Shown here: positions 27,635-36,900 of the stretch, piece after piece | Layout: every line of letters begins with the position of its first letter | Position numbering within the stretch: the stretch's first letter is position 1 | Source of the DNA: JAAYZK01 sp964535025 | GTDB taxonomy: Bacteria; Planctomycetota; Phycisphaerae; SM23-33; FEN-1343 | DNA length: 39,607 nucleotides | NCBI GenBank assembly: GCA_964535025.1 | Contig: CAZHRW010000076.1 | Coordinates: forward strand, 1-39,607 | Reading direction: 5' to 3' | Position numbers and translations under genes: made by a program | Notes under the pieces: generated by a model | What the model was told of the DNA's origin: nothing | The model's database searches: none | Seen by the model: the letters and a program-made list of their open reading frames with translations, nothing else

Positions 27635-29448
27635 GTGCCCGGGCCGACAACAGCACGGTGACTGTCGCGCCACCGGTCAAGGCCCCGCCGAGGGAAGCGT
27701 CGACGCGCCCCCTGCAGATGACGATTATCAAGCGCGTGATCGGCTGGGTGAAGCCCTACTGGCTGACCATGGTCACCTCGCTGGTGCTGATCGTTGCGGC
27801 AATTCTGTTGGAGCTTTCGATCCCGGTGCTCATCCAGCACGCCCTCAATGAAGACCTCCCCGACCGCGATTGGCAGGCGCTGAAGCTGACCGCGGCGCTG
27901 ATGGTGTCCGCGGTGATCGGCATCTATCTGTGCATGGCGTTTTCCGGCTACTTGCTGCATTACTCGACCGAGAAGACCTTCGTCGACCAGCGCCAGGCGG
28001 TCTTTGACAAGCTCCAGGTCGCCGACATGGCCTACTTCGATCGCACGCCGGTCGGCTGGCTGATCGCCCGCGGGCACCGGGACCTGATGTTCATGGTCAC
28101 CTTCGTGCTCAGCATGTTCCACACGCTGGTCGCCGGATTGACGACGTTCGTGGGCGTCGCAATTCTGCTGCTGCTGGCCGATTGGCAGGTGTTCTGCGTG
28201 GTGCTGATTGCCGCACCGGGAATCTGGTGGGCGTCGTGGACGTACCGCAAGCGGGGGCGCCCCGCGTGGCGGCGGGTGCGACGGGACCTGTCGCGCCTCA
28301 CCGCCTCGGTTGCCGAGATGGCCTCCGGCGTGCGCGTCGTCCAGGCCTTTACCCGCGAGGATGAGAATCTCGGGCAGTTCGACGAGTTGAATCTCGTCAA
28401 CGCCCGCAGCTACATGCGGACCGCCCGCTACCAGGGCTGGTACACGATGATGGTCGAGGGGATGGCCACGCTGGCCGCCGGGGCCGTGCTGGCGATGACC
28501 GGCTGGAAGGTGGCCGTCGGCATGATGGAGATCGGCACCTTGTGGCTGTGCTGGCAATTGACCGGGCGCTTCTTTCAGCCTATACGGCGGATGACCCACA
28601 TGTACGGCCACCTGCTGCAGGCGATGGCCGCCGGCGAGCGCGTCTTCGGCCTGCTCGACCGGCCCGTGCACATCACCGACGGCCCCGACGCCGTCGACCT
28701 GGGACGCATCGAAGGCCGCGTGCAGTTTGAGAACGTCACCTTCGAGTACGAACCGGGCCGTCCCGTTCTCAAAGAGATCAGCTTCGAGGTCGAACCCGGC
28801 CAGACCCTCGCCCTGGTCGGCCACACCGGGTGCGGCAAGACCACCGTCGTCAGCCTCGTCAACCGGTTTTACGACGTCACCGGCGGGCGCATCCTGATCG
28901 ACGGGGTCGACATCCGCAAGATCAAGGGCCAGTGTCTCCACCGCCAGACGGGCCTGATCCTCCAGGAGAACTTCCTGTTCGACGGGACGCTGATGGCCAA
29001 CCTCAAACACGCCCGACCGGAGATCTCCGACGACGAGGTCATCGCCATGTGCGAGACCCTCGGCTGCCACCGGATCTTCGAACACCTCGTCCAGGGCTAC
29101 CAGACCCAGGTCGGCGAGCGGGGCGAAAACCTCTCGGCCGGGCAGCGCCAGTTGGTGTCCATCGCCAGGGCCATGATCGCCTCGCCCCGCCTGCTGATGC
29201 TTGACGAGGCCACCAGCAGCGTCGACACTCAGACCGAACTGGCGATCCAGTACGCCCTGGAACGCCTCATCGAAAAACGCACCAGCTTCGTGGTCGCTCA
29301 CCGCCTGTCCACCGTGCGCCAGGCCGACCTGATCCTCGTGATGGAGCAGGGCCGCATCCTCGAGCGGGGCACCCATGCCGAGCTGCTCGAGATGGGGGGG
29401 CTGTATGCCGGACTCCACGAGGAGTTCATGCGCGTGCAGGATGAGTGA
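27631..29448 (+). CDS. ABC exporter half-transporter, catalytically complete Walker B subunit
   Basis: A 605-residue partner of the previous protein, starting within its stop codon (4-nt overlap). The membrane domain spans about 30-320 (MVTSLVLIVAAILLELSIPVLI, TLVAGLTTFVGVAILLLLADW). The ATPase domain has Walker A GHTGCGKTT at 397-405, Q-loop LILQENFLFDG, signature LSAGQRQLV (Gly to Ala relative to LSGGQ), Walker B LLMLDEATSSVD with the catalytic E526, and H-loop VVAHRLST. Together with the D544 subunit this gives one full ATP site and one degenerate site, as in TM287/288 and BmrCD. It is followed at 15 nt by gdhA. Confidence 0.91.
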   Translation: MSARADNSTVTVAPPVKAPPREASTRPLQMTIIKRVIGWVKPYWLTMVTSLVLIVAAILLELSIPVLIQHALNEDLPDRDWQALKLTAALMVSAVIGIYLCMAFSGYLLHYSTEKTFVDQRQAVFDKLQVADMAYFDRTPVGWLIARGHRDLMFMVTFVLSMFHTLVAGLTTFVGVAILLLLADWQVFCVVLIAAPGIWWASWTYRKRGRPAWRRVRRDLSRLTASVAEMASGVRVVQAFTREDENLGQFDELNLVNARSYMRTARYQGWYTMMVEGMATLAAGAVLAMTGWKVAVGMMEIGTLWLCWQLTGRFFQPIRRMTHMYGHLLQAMAAGERVFGLLDRPVHITDGPDAVDLGRIEGRVQFENVTFEYEPGRPVLKEISFEVEPGQTLALVGHTGCGKTTVVSLVNRFYDVTGGRILIDGVDIRKIKGQCLHRQTGLILQENFLFDGTLMANLKHARPEISDDEVIAMCETLGCHRIFEHLVQGYQTQVGERGENLSAGQRQLVSIARAMIASPRLLMLDEATSSVDTQTELAIQYALERLIEKRTSFVVAHRLSTVRQADLILVMEQGRILERGTHAELLEMGGLYAGLHEEFMRVQDE

Positions 29449-29463
29449 TTCGAGGAGAGCAGC

Positions 29464-30723
29464 ATGGCCCAGGCGTCGCTGTGGCGGACGGCGTTGGCGA
29501 ACTTCGAACAAGCGGCCGAACTGCTGGCGGGGGAGGTCTCCCCGGCGGCGCTCGATCGCCTGCGGCACCCTCGCGAACGCATCGAGCTGACCCTCTCGCC
29601 CCAACTGGCCGACGGCGTGCCTCACGTGTTCCGCGCGTTCATCGTGCGCCACAGCGACGCGCTCGGCCCGGCCAAGGGCGGCATCCGCATGACCGATTCG
29701 GTCACGCTCGATGATGTGACCGGCCTGGCGATGGAGATGACCTGGAAGTGCGCCCTGATCGGCGTGCCCTTCGGCGGCGGCAAGGCCGGCATCGTGGCCG
29801 ACAGCCGCGGGCTGGGCGCCGCGGACAATGAGATCGTCCTGCGCAGCTTCGCCCACAACGCCACCCGCCACATCGGTCCGCAGGTCTACGTCCCCGCGCC
29901 CGATATGGGCACCACCGAGGCGGGGATGGGCTATATCAAGGACACCCTCAGCTTCGCCGCCGGCCTGGCCACCACCCACGGTTGCTTCGTCACCGGCAAA
30001 CCCGTCATCCTCGGCGGGATCCCCGGCCGCCGGGAGGCCACCGGGCGGGGCGTCGCCGTCACCGCCGCCGAGGCCCTGCGCCAGACGGGCACGCCCGTCG
30101 AGGGCGCCACCGTCATCCTCCAGGGCTTCGGCAACGTCGGGGCCTATGCCGCGTCGATCATGGCGTCCATGGGCATGCGGATACTGGGGGTGGCCGACCT
30201 GGAGGGGGCGGTCTGGAACGCCGGGGGGCTGGATGTCGGGGCCCTCGTCGCCCATGCCGGGCGGACCGGGTCGGTCGACGGCTTCGAGGCCGCGGAAGCG
30301 GCCGATCCGGCCGAACTGCTGACACGCCCCTGCGACGTGCTGGTGCCCGCGGCGGCGGCCAACCAGCTCACCGCCGACAACGCCGCGGCCATCCAGGCCC
30401 GCATCATCGCCGAGGGCGCCAACGGCCCGACCACGCCCGAGGCCGACGAGATCTTCAACGACCGGGGTCTCCTCGTGGTTCCCGACATCCTCTGCAACGC
30501 CGGCGGGGTGTTCGTGTCGTACCTGGAGTTCACCCAGGAGACCCAGCAGGAGCAGATGACCGAGGCCGACGTCCGCCGTCGTCTGACGCGGCGGATGACC
30601 GAGCGCTACGCCGCGGTTGCCGGCCTGGCCCGCGAGCGGTCGCTGAGCCTGCGCCGCGCGGCCATGGTCAAGGCGGTGGGCACCGTCTGCGAAGCGCTGG
30701 CGGCTCGCGGCAACCTGCCGTGA
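29464..30723 (+). CDS. gdhA: Glutamate dehydrogenase (Glu/Leu/Phe/Val dehydrogenase family)
   Basis: Reversible oxidative deamination of glutamate to 2-oxoglutarate and ammonium. The 419-residue protein has K71 (GPAKGGIR), K95 (MTWKCAL), K107 (GGGKAGI) and D147 (PAPDMGT). The spacings 24, 12 and 40 equal those of the substrate-binding and catalytic K89, K113, K125 and D165 of the Clostridium symbiosum enzyme. The dinucleotide fold is GFGNVG at about 222-227, and the strand-2 end VADLEG carries an Asp, favouring NAD over NADP (inference). The C-terminal NAGGVFVSYLEFTQ is the usual signature. Leucine or other amino acid specificity is less likely. ATG 29464 has GGAGAG upstream. It lies 15 nt after the exporter and may be co-transcribed; an active role in catabolism beside GS-GOGAT is plausible. 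Confidence 0.93.
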   Translation: MAQASLWRTALANFEQAAELLAGEVSPAALDRLRHPRERIELTLSPQLADGVPHVFRAFIVRHSDALGPAKGGIRMTDSVTLDDVTGLAMEMTWKCALIGVPFGGGKAGIVADSRGLGAADNEIVLRSFAHNATRHIGPQVYVPAPDMGTTEAGMGYIKDTLSFAAGLATTHGCFVTGKPVILGGIPGRREATGRGVAVTAAEALRQTGTPVEGATVILQGFGNVGAYAASIMASMGMRILGVADLEGAVWNAGGLDVGALVAHAGRTGSVDGFEAAEAADPAELLTRPCDVLVPAAAANQLTADNAAAIQARIIAEGANGPTTPEADEIFNDRGLLVVPDILCNAGGVFVSYLEFTQETQQEQMTEADVRRRLTRRMTERYAAVAGLARERSLSLRRAAMVKAVGTVCEALAARGNLP

Positions 30724-30733
30724 CCGGCGGCGG

Positions 30734-33568
30734 TCAGGCGAAGCTGATGGCGATGGCCATGAAGGCGTTCTTGACGATGTCCATGCTCAGGCGCATGACC
30801 CCGTCGTAGGGGTTGGCGTCGTAAGCGGTCGCACTGTCGACGCCCCAGGGGTTGTGGACGGTGACGTACCGCACGCCGTTGACGACCTCGGCGCCGAGCA
30901 CCGCATAGGCGTGGTTGCCGGCGATGGGCGCCGGGGCGGTGCTGTAGCTGCCCAGGCTCACCGTCGCGCCGGCGGCGATCTGGTCGGCGATGGTGGTGAA
31001 CATCGTCGCGGCGGTCATGCCGCTGGTCCATCTCAACGCCGCGTTGCGGTTGGTGATCTCCTGGTAGACCGTCGACATCCACCCGCCCGACAGCGAGTCG
31101 TAGCTGTTCTCCCCGTAACGGAAGTAAGCGTAGGCCTTCTCGGCGAGGGCCACCCAAGTTTCGCCCTCGGCGCCCAGGCCGGCGTAGGCCGGGCGGGAGT
31201 AGCGAAGCGGCAGGTCGGCGTCGATCCGCAGGTAGACCTCGCGGCCGCCGCGATGGAAGCGCACCACGTACGTGCCGTCTCCCAGCGGGGCGATCATCTG
31301 GCGGATGATGTTGGGGTCGTCGTGGGCGTAGCCGGCCAGGGAGGCCAGGAAGTAGCAGTCGCCGACGTTGCCCTGGTCGACGTCGCTGTAGCTCGGCGCG
31401 CCGTTGAACAGCGGCGCGTCGGCGTAGTTCCGCCAGCCGTTGACGTAGTTGCTGACGGCCGGGTCGGGCAGGTTCTGCCCGGCGATGGTCATCGGGATGT
31501 AATTCGCCGACGACGTGTCGGTGGTGTAGGGTTGGTAGAATTCGGCGATGCGGTGGTAGTTGCCCCCGGCGTGTTCGGCGGCCGACAGGTCGGTCACCGT
31601 GTCGGCGGTATCGATCCAGAAGCTGTCGAACCCGCTGCCGCCGGTGACGCGGTCGCTGCCGCGGCTGCCGACGGTGACGATCAGATCGTCGCCCGCCCCG
31701 CCGTGCAACTGGGCGGCGGCCCCGGCGTGGAAGAGCATGTCGTTGCCGGGCCCGGCGTCGATGTATGTTGCGACGGTGACCGTGTGGGTGGTGCGGATCA
31801 CGTCGTCGCCGTCGAAGGCGTAGATGACAACGGTCGTCGGGGTGTCGGCGAAGGTATACGTCTCGCTGTCGGTGGTCAGCGTCAGCGTGGCGGCGTCCTG
31901 CGAGAGGATGATCGTGTCGGCCCCGTCGGTGCCCAGCACCAGCAGTTGCGGGCCGTAGGGGGTGTCCTGGACCTCGGCGACGATCTCGCTGCCGGGGATG
32001 AAGGCCGGGTCGCCGTCCGGATCGGGCGCCGGATCGGTATCGTCATCGGGCGTGGGCGCGGGCGGCTCGGGGTCGGGCGCGGGCGGCAGCTCGTCGGTCT
32101 GCACGGTGATGAGGTAGCGCCCCACGCTCTGGTCGGCGCCGCTGGCGCGGACGTAGTAGACCTGCCCGGCCGTCACGTTGAGGGCCAGTTGGGTCTGGGA
32201 CGCCCCCACGCCGCTGTTGGTCAGCACATTGGCGTCGGCGTCGCAGACCGCCAGGTCGCCCGCGAGGGTCGTGTCGCGGCCCAGGGCGGTCATCGTCACG
32301 TTCATCACCCCGGTCTGTCGGGCGACCAGGCGCATCAGGTCGACATCCTGCTCGTAGTTGACCTGTCCCCGGCGCCCGCCCCGGCCCTGGGGGTTGACCG
32401 GCAGGTGGCCGGCGGTGTCGTTGGTGTCGCCGTAATCGTCGAACGGATCGCTCGTCAGGCGCAGCGTGTACGCGCCGGTCGTGCCGTCGACGCCGCGGGC
32501 GGTCGCGTAGAACATCGTGCCGGCGCGGGCGCGCAGGCGGACGATGCTGTTGCCGTTGGCACGGGACCGGTTGTCGTTCCGCCGCCGCAGGCGGCCATAC
32601 GTGTCGTACAGGTCGAGGATCGGATCGAGCGTGCCGTCCGTGGCGGTCAGTTCGACGGTGAACCACCCGTCGGCGGGCACCACGAAGCGGTAGACGCCGC
32701 AGTCGGTCGACGAGGTGATCTGGCCGTCGACGGTCACGACGGCGTCCGGCTCGATGTCCACGTGCACCGGCTCGGCCGTCGGGTCCTCCACGGCGGGCGG
32801 GCCGATGGTGTCGACGAGGACGCGGTACGGGCCGGTGCTGTCGGCTTCGCCGGCGACCTGGACGTAGTACACCTCGCCCGCCTCCACGTCGAACGCCATA
32901 TCGACGGTCGAGTCGCCCGCGGTGCCTGTGGCGAGGATCTGCCCCTCGGCGTCGGTCACCGCCAGGCTGCCCGACAGGGTGGCATGGCGGCCCAGGGCCA
33001 GGAGCGAGACGTCCATCGACCCGGTTCGCGGCGACTCGAAGGCCAGCACGTCAACGTCGCCGTCATAGTGGATCCGGCCCCGCCCGCCGCCCAGGCCCAG
33101 GCGGTTGACCCACAGGCGCCCGGCGTCGTCGCGGGTGTTGCCGTGCTCGTCGAACGGGTCGCTGGTCAGGCTCAGGGTGAAGGCGCCGGTGGTCTGGTCG
33201 GCGCCGGAGGCCTTGACATAGAACGTATTGCCGGCGCGGCTGCGGAAGGAGATGGCGCTGTCGGTGCTCTGGCGGGAGATGTCGTTGTTCCGGCGGATCC
33301 GCCGGCCCCACCTGTTGTACAGGTCGAGGAACGCGTCGAGGTCCCCCGCCCCGTCCATCGCAATCGTGAACCGGCCGCCGGCCGGGACCACGAAGCCGTA
33401 CATGTGGCTGTCCTCGGCGTCGTCGATCTGCCCGTCCACGATGGTGGTGCTGGCCGGAAGTACGTCCAGGACCTCGGGTTCGCCCGTGTCGCCCCACGTC
33501 GAGGCGCTCAACAGCACGCGAGGCTCCAGCGGCTCAAGCCCCTTCGTCCATGCCCGCGTCGTCGTCAT
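30734..33568 (-). CDS. Exported calpain-like cysteine protease with LEPR-XLL, PPC and RTX-like regions
   Basis: A 944-residue protein. The N-terminus carries the LEPR-XLL signature (LEPLEPRVLLSA at about 11-22), a mark of exported proteins in Phycisphaerae. Two copies of a module of about 236 residues follow (YGFVVPAGG at 57, YRFVVPADG at 293), each reading as a pair of PPC-type beta-sandwiches. A Pro/Asp-rich linker and RTX-like glycine-aspartate repeats (DAGPGNDML, GGAGDDLI, GGSGFDSF) suggest calcium binding. The C-terminal ~220 residues are a calpain (peptidase C2) domain: QGNVGDCYFLASLAG with C738, NHAYAVLGAE with H886 and VHNPWG with N906, the full catalytic triad. Start ATG 33568 is preferred (GAGGG upstream; it begins the conserved LEPR leader); ATG 33628 is in frame. 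Its stop is 10 nt from convergent gdhA. It is divergent from the giant protein. Confidence 0.87.
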   Translation of the reverse strand: MTTTRAWTKGLEPLEPRVLLSASTWGDTGEPEVLDVLPASTTIVDGQIDDAEDSHMYGFVVPAGGRFTIAMDGAGDLDAFLDLYNRWGRRIRRNNDISRQSTDSAISFRSRAGNTFYVKASGADQTTGAFTLSLTSDPFDEHGNTRDDAGRLWVNRLGLGGGRGRIHYDGDVDVLAFESPRTGSMDVSLLALGRHATLSGSLAVTDAEGQILATGTAGDSTVDMAFDVEAGEVYYVQVAGEADSTGPYRVLVDTIGPPAVEDPTAEPVHVDIEPDAVVTVDGQITSSTDCGVYRFVVPADGWFTVELTATDGTLDPILDLYDTYGRLRRRNDNRSRANGNSIVRLRARAGTMFYATARGVDGTTGAYTLRLTSDPFDDYGDTNDTAGHLPVNPQGRGGRRGQVNYEQDVDLMRLVARQTGVMNVTMTALGRDTTLAGDLAVCDADANVLTNSGVGASQTQLALNVTAGQVYYVRASGADQSVGRYLITVQTDELPPAPDPEPPAPTPDDDTDPAPDPDGDPAFIPGSEIVAEVQDTPYGPQLLVLGTDGADTIILSQDAATLTLTTDSETYTFADTPTTVVIYAFDGDDVIRTTHTVTVATYIDAGPGNDMLFHAGAAAQLHGGAGDDLIVTVGSRGSDRVTGGSGFDSFWIDTADTVTDLSAAEHAGGNYHRIAEFYQPYTTDTSSANYIPMTIAGQNLPDPAVSNYVNGWRNYADAPLFNGAPSYSDVDQGNVGDCYFLASLAGYAHDDPNIIRQMIAPLGDGTYVVRFHRGGREVYLRIDADLPLRYSRPAYAGLGAEGETWVALAEKAYAYFRYGENSYDSLSGGWMSTVYQEITNRNAALRWTSGMTAATMFTTIADQIAAGATVSLGSYSTAPAPIAGNHAYAVLGAEVVNGVRYVTVHNPWGVDSATAYDANPYDGVMRLSMDIVKNAFMAIAISFA

Positions 33569-33959
33569 GATGGTGCCCTCGCAAGTCGGTTCGCACGTCG
33601 TTGGGACCGCCTCCGAAGGCAGCATCACGCCGCGACCCGCACATCAGGGGCCACGGCTCCACATGGACCGTAAGATTCCCCGGAGAGGGAGGCAAACTGG
33701 GGAAACTAGGCAAGATAGGACGATGACCGTCCGCTGTCGCTAGAATCGGCTCAAGTCCGGTATTTCAAAGCAGTTAATGGAAAAAAACCCTGCCGGGCGG
33801 CCGATTCCTCGTGGACGATCCGCCTCCGGCGGTCACTGGATCGTGCAGTGCCGTCCGACCGGGCCGCGCGCAAGGTTACGCGCTCGACGCCGCGGTTGTT
33901 ATAATGGGCGGCTTGGCGAAAGCGACCGAGACCCAGGCCCCCGCAGGAGGACCGATTTC
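33569..33959. other. 391-nt intergenic region between two divergent exported-protein genes
   Basis: No gene is supported. It holds the TATAAT element for the plus-strand giant gene, a stem-loop ACGATCC/GGATCGT at 33815-33844 with an inner CCGCC/GGCGG, and a run of seven A (about 33781-33787). A minus-strand promoter for the protease gene is not clear; GCGACA-N17-TATCTT (about 33743-33715) is the best but weak candidate. Confidence 0.55.
33900..33905 (+). promoter_or_regulatory. -10 element of the giant cyclophilin gene
   Basis: A perfect TATAAT in a region of about 65-70% GC. The start would be near 33912, giving a 48-nt leader with AGGAGG at 33945-33950 and GTG at 33960. No good -35 is visible at 16-18 nt, so a different sigma factor or activator may be involved. 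Confidence 0.5.
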
Positions 33960-36900
33960 GTGAATGGCTGGCCCCACCCCCACACACGGCATCCCGCAGG
34001 CGCGCCCGCGTTCGAAGCGCTGGAAAGACGGTGGCTGCTCGCGGCCGATCCGACCTTCGCGACGGATCTGGCGGACTACTACGTCATCGACGCCGACAGC
34101 CCCCTCACGCTGGCCATCGACGGGGCCGACGCCGACGCCGGCGACGCCCTGAGCATCACCGCCACGGTCGACGGCGAGCACCTCACCGTGCAGACCTACG
34201 ACCACACCAGCGATAACCGCTTCGCGGTCTTGAACTTCGAAGACAGCGACGGCAACCCCATCGGCGAGATCCTCGTCCAGCTCTTCGAAGGCCGCAGCCC
34301 CCTGGCGACCGAGCGGTTCATCACACTGGCCACCCGCGCCTTCGACAGCGACGGCGAGCCGATCACCCCCGACGAAGACAACCCGGCCTTCTACACCGAT
34401 GTGGTCGTCCACCGCGTGATCCCGGAGTTCATGGTCCAGACCGGCGACGCCGAAAAGGGTGACGGCACCGGCGGCAGCCCCCTGGGCGAGTTCGACGACC
34501 AGTTCGATCCGTCGCTGAGCTTCGCCTCCCGCGGCCTGCTGGCCATGGCCAACTCCGGCGACGACACCAACGACAGCCAGTTCTTCCTCACCGATGTGCC
34601 GACGCCCCATCTCGACGGCGATCACACCATCTTCGGCACGATCATCAACGGCTGGGACGTCTACCAGCAGGTGATCAACGTCCCCACCGACGCCGATGAC
34701 ACGCCCCTCGACCCGCCCGTCCTCGCCTCCGTCGACATCCTCGACGACAGCGACCAGGACGGCTCGATCACCCTGATCGCCGACGAGGACCTCGACGCGC
34801 CCACCGAGGTGACCATCACGCTGGACGACGGCCACGGCGGACAGGTGGCCAGGACCATCACGCTGGTGCCGACGACCGAACTGGACGACGACGACGACAA
34901 CGACTACACCAACGACCTGCCGGAGGTGGCGACGATCGACGAGGTGGTCTTCTCACCCGGCGACGCCCACGAGGAGACCTTCACCGTCACCTATGCCGGC
35001 GACCGCCCCGTCGACGTGCGGACCTGGACCAACTACAGCGGCGAAGGCAACGTCGTCGTCGACATCACGCCCCCGGCCGCCGAGGACGATCCGTACACCT
35101 TCACCGTCGATCTGCCCGACGAATACGACGGGACGCCCTTCGAGGTGGCGATCTCGGCGACGCTGGCCGGGTACGGCAACCTGAGGCCCTCCGTCCAGCG
35201 CTTCGACCTGTCGCTCGGCGATCGGCCCACCATCGACGATCCCAGCCCCGTCGGGATGCTGCCCGGCGAAACCACCACCATCAGTCTGGACATCGCCGAT
35301 TCGGACGAAACCGACTTCATCGTCACCGCCGAAACCGACCAGGACGGCGCCACCGTCGCCATCGACCCGGACACCTATGAACTGAGCCTCACCGCCCCGG
35401 CCGATCTGCTGGGGTCGTTCGAGGTCACCGTCACCGCCGTCGAACAGGGCTTTGCCGCGTGGACGTCCCTGACGCCCGGCGAACAGACGATCACCGTCCA
35501 CACGCTCGGCGAACGCCCGGCCATCGACAACGTCCCCGAGCGGCTCCACCTGACCGGCGGGGAGCTCCACACCTTCGACGCCGGCATCACCGACGACAGC
35601 GGCGTCGACCTGACCGTGGACCTGACCTGCCGTCTCAATACCGATACGACCGACTACGCCTGGATCGAGGCCGTCGAGGATGAGCAGACCGGCGAGGTGC
35701 TCCGCTACGAGATCACCGTCGACCTGCAGAACCTGCCCAGGAACTTCTCCAGCACCTTCGAGGTCACCGTCACGGCCGTCGAGGCCGACTACACCGACAT
35801 CGTCGACGAGGCGACCCGCGTCTTCCACGTGATCACCGGCATGGACTACGACCCGCAGGTGCTGGACTTCCTCGTGCCCGAGAAGAAGGTCACCGCTACG
35901 ACCCTCGTCGGCGACCTGCTCTACGTCGGCACCGAGGGCGCCCTGGAGATCTACGACCTTGCCGCCGCCGACGGCCCGGCGCTGCTGGATACCTACGAGA
36001 CGCCCTCCAATCTCAAGGTCGTCGACGTCGTCGTCGACGGCGATACCGCCTACGTCGCCACCTACGGCGCCGCCTACGGGACGTGGGTCTACGACGAGGG
36101 CGGGCTGATCAGCCTGGACGTGACCGACCCGTCCGCCGTCGAGAAGCTCGACGAGGTGACCACCGACAGCGTCGTGCGGGACATCACCCTCCAGGACGAC
36201 CGGCTCTACCTGGCCAACGCGATGGCCGGCGTGGCCGTCTACGACATCGCCGAGCCCGACGACCTCGAGCGCCTGGGGACCTTCACCACCGACGGCAACT
36301 TCAGCCTCGGCGATGCCGCCGCCGTTGCCGCGGCCGATGCCTACCTGTACGTCGGCGACGCGGAAAGCGGCCTGGTGGTCCTGGATGTGTCCGATCCGGC
36401 CGCCATCGAGCTGGTCCGCCAAATCAGCACCGACATTCGCGTGCCCAAGAGCGATCCGAGCTGGGTGGACCTGTACGCAGGCCGTCTCTACGATTACTAC
36501 ACCGGCACACCGGCGGCGGTGGCGGTCGCCGACGGGATGCTCTGCCTGGCCGACAGCTCCACGGGGCTGCACGTCTATGACCTGGCCGACCCCGCCTCGC
36601 CGAACAAGACCGGCTGGTTCGGTTGGCCGTCGACCTACCTGGCGATGTCGGGGGACCTGGCAATCGCCAGTCAGGGCGGGTTCCACCGGATCGTCGACGT
36701 GTCGGACCCCGAGTCGATGACGCTGCTGCATTCGCAGTTCGCCCCCGACTACGTCGGCACACCGGCGATCCGCGACGACGGGCTGCTGGCCGCGCCCAAC
36801 GGCGACGAAGGGATCGCCCTCCTGGACGCCGCCGACATGATGGACGTCCAGGCCGTCGACGAACGCCGGGTGATCCTTGACGAAAACGGCACGCCCGTCA

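Noticed and set aside
33904..33963. A 19-residue leader-peptide frame whose TGA overlaps the GTG of the giant gene
   Set aside because: Its ATG lies inside the TATAAT element, so it would be upstream of the predicted RNA start and not transcribed from that promoter.
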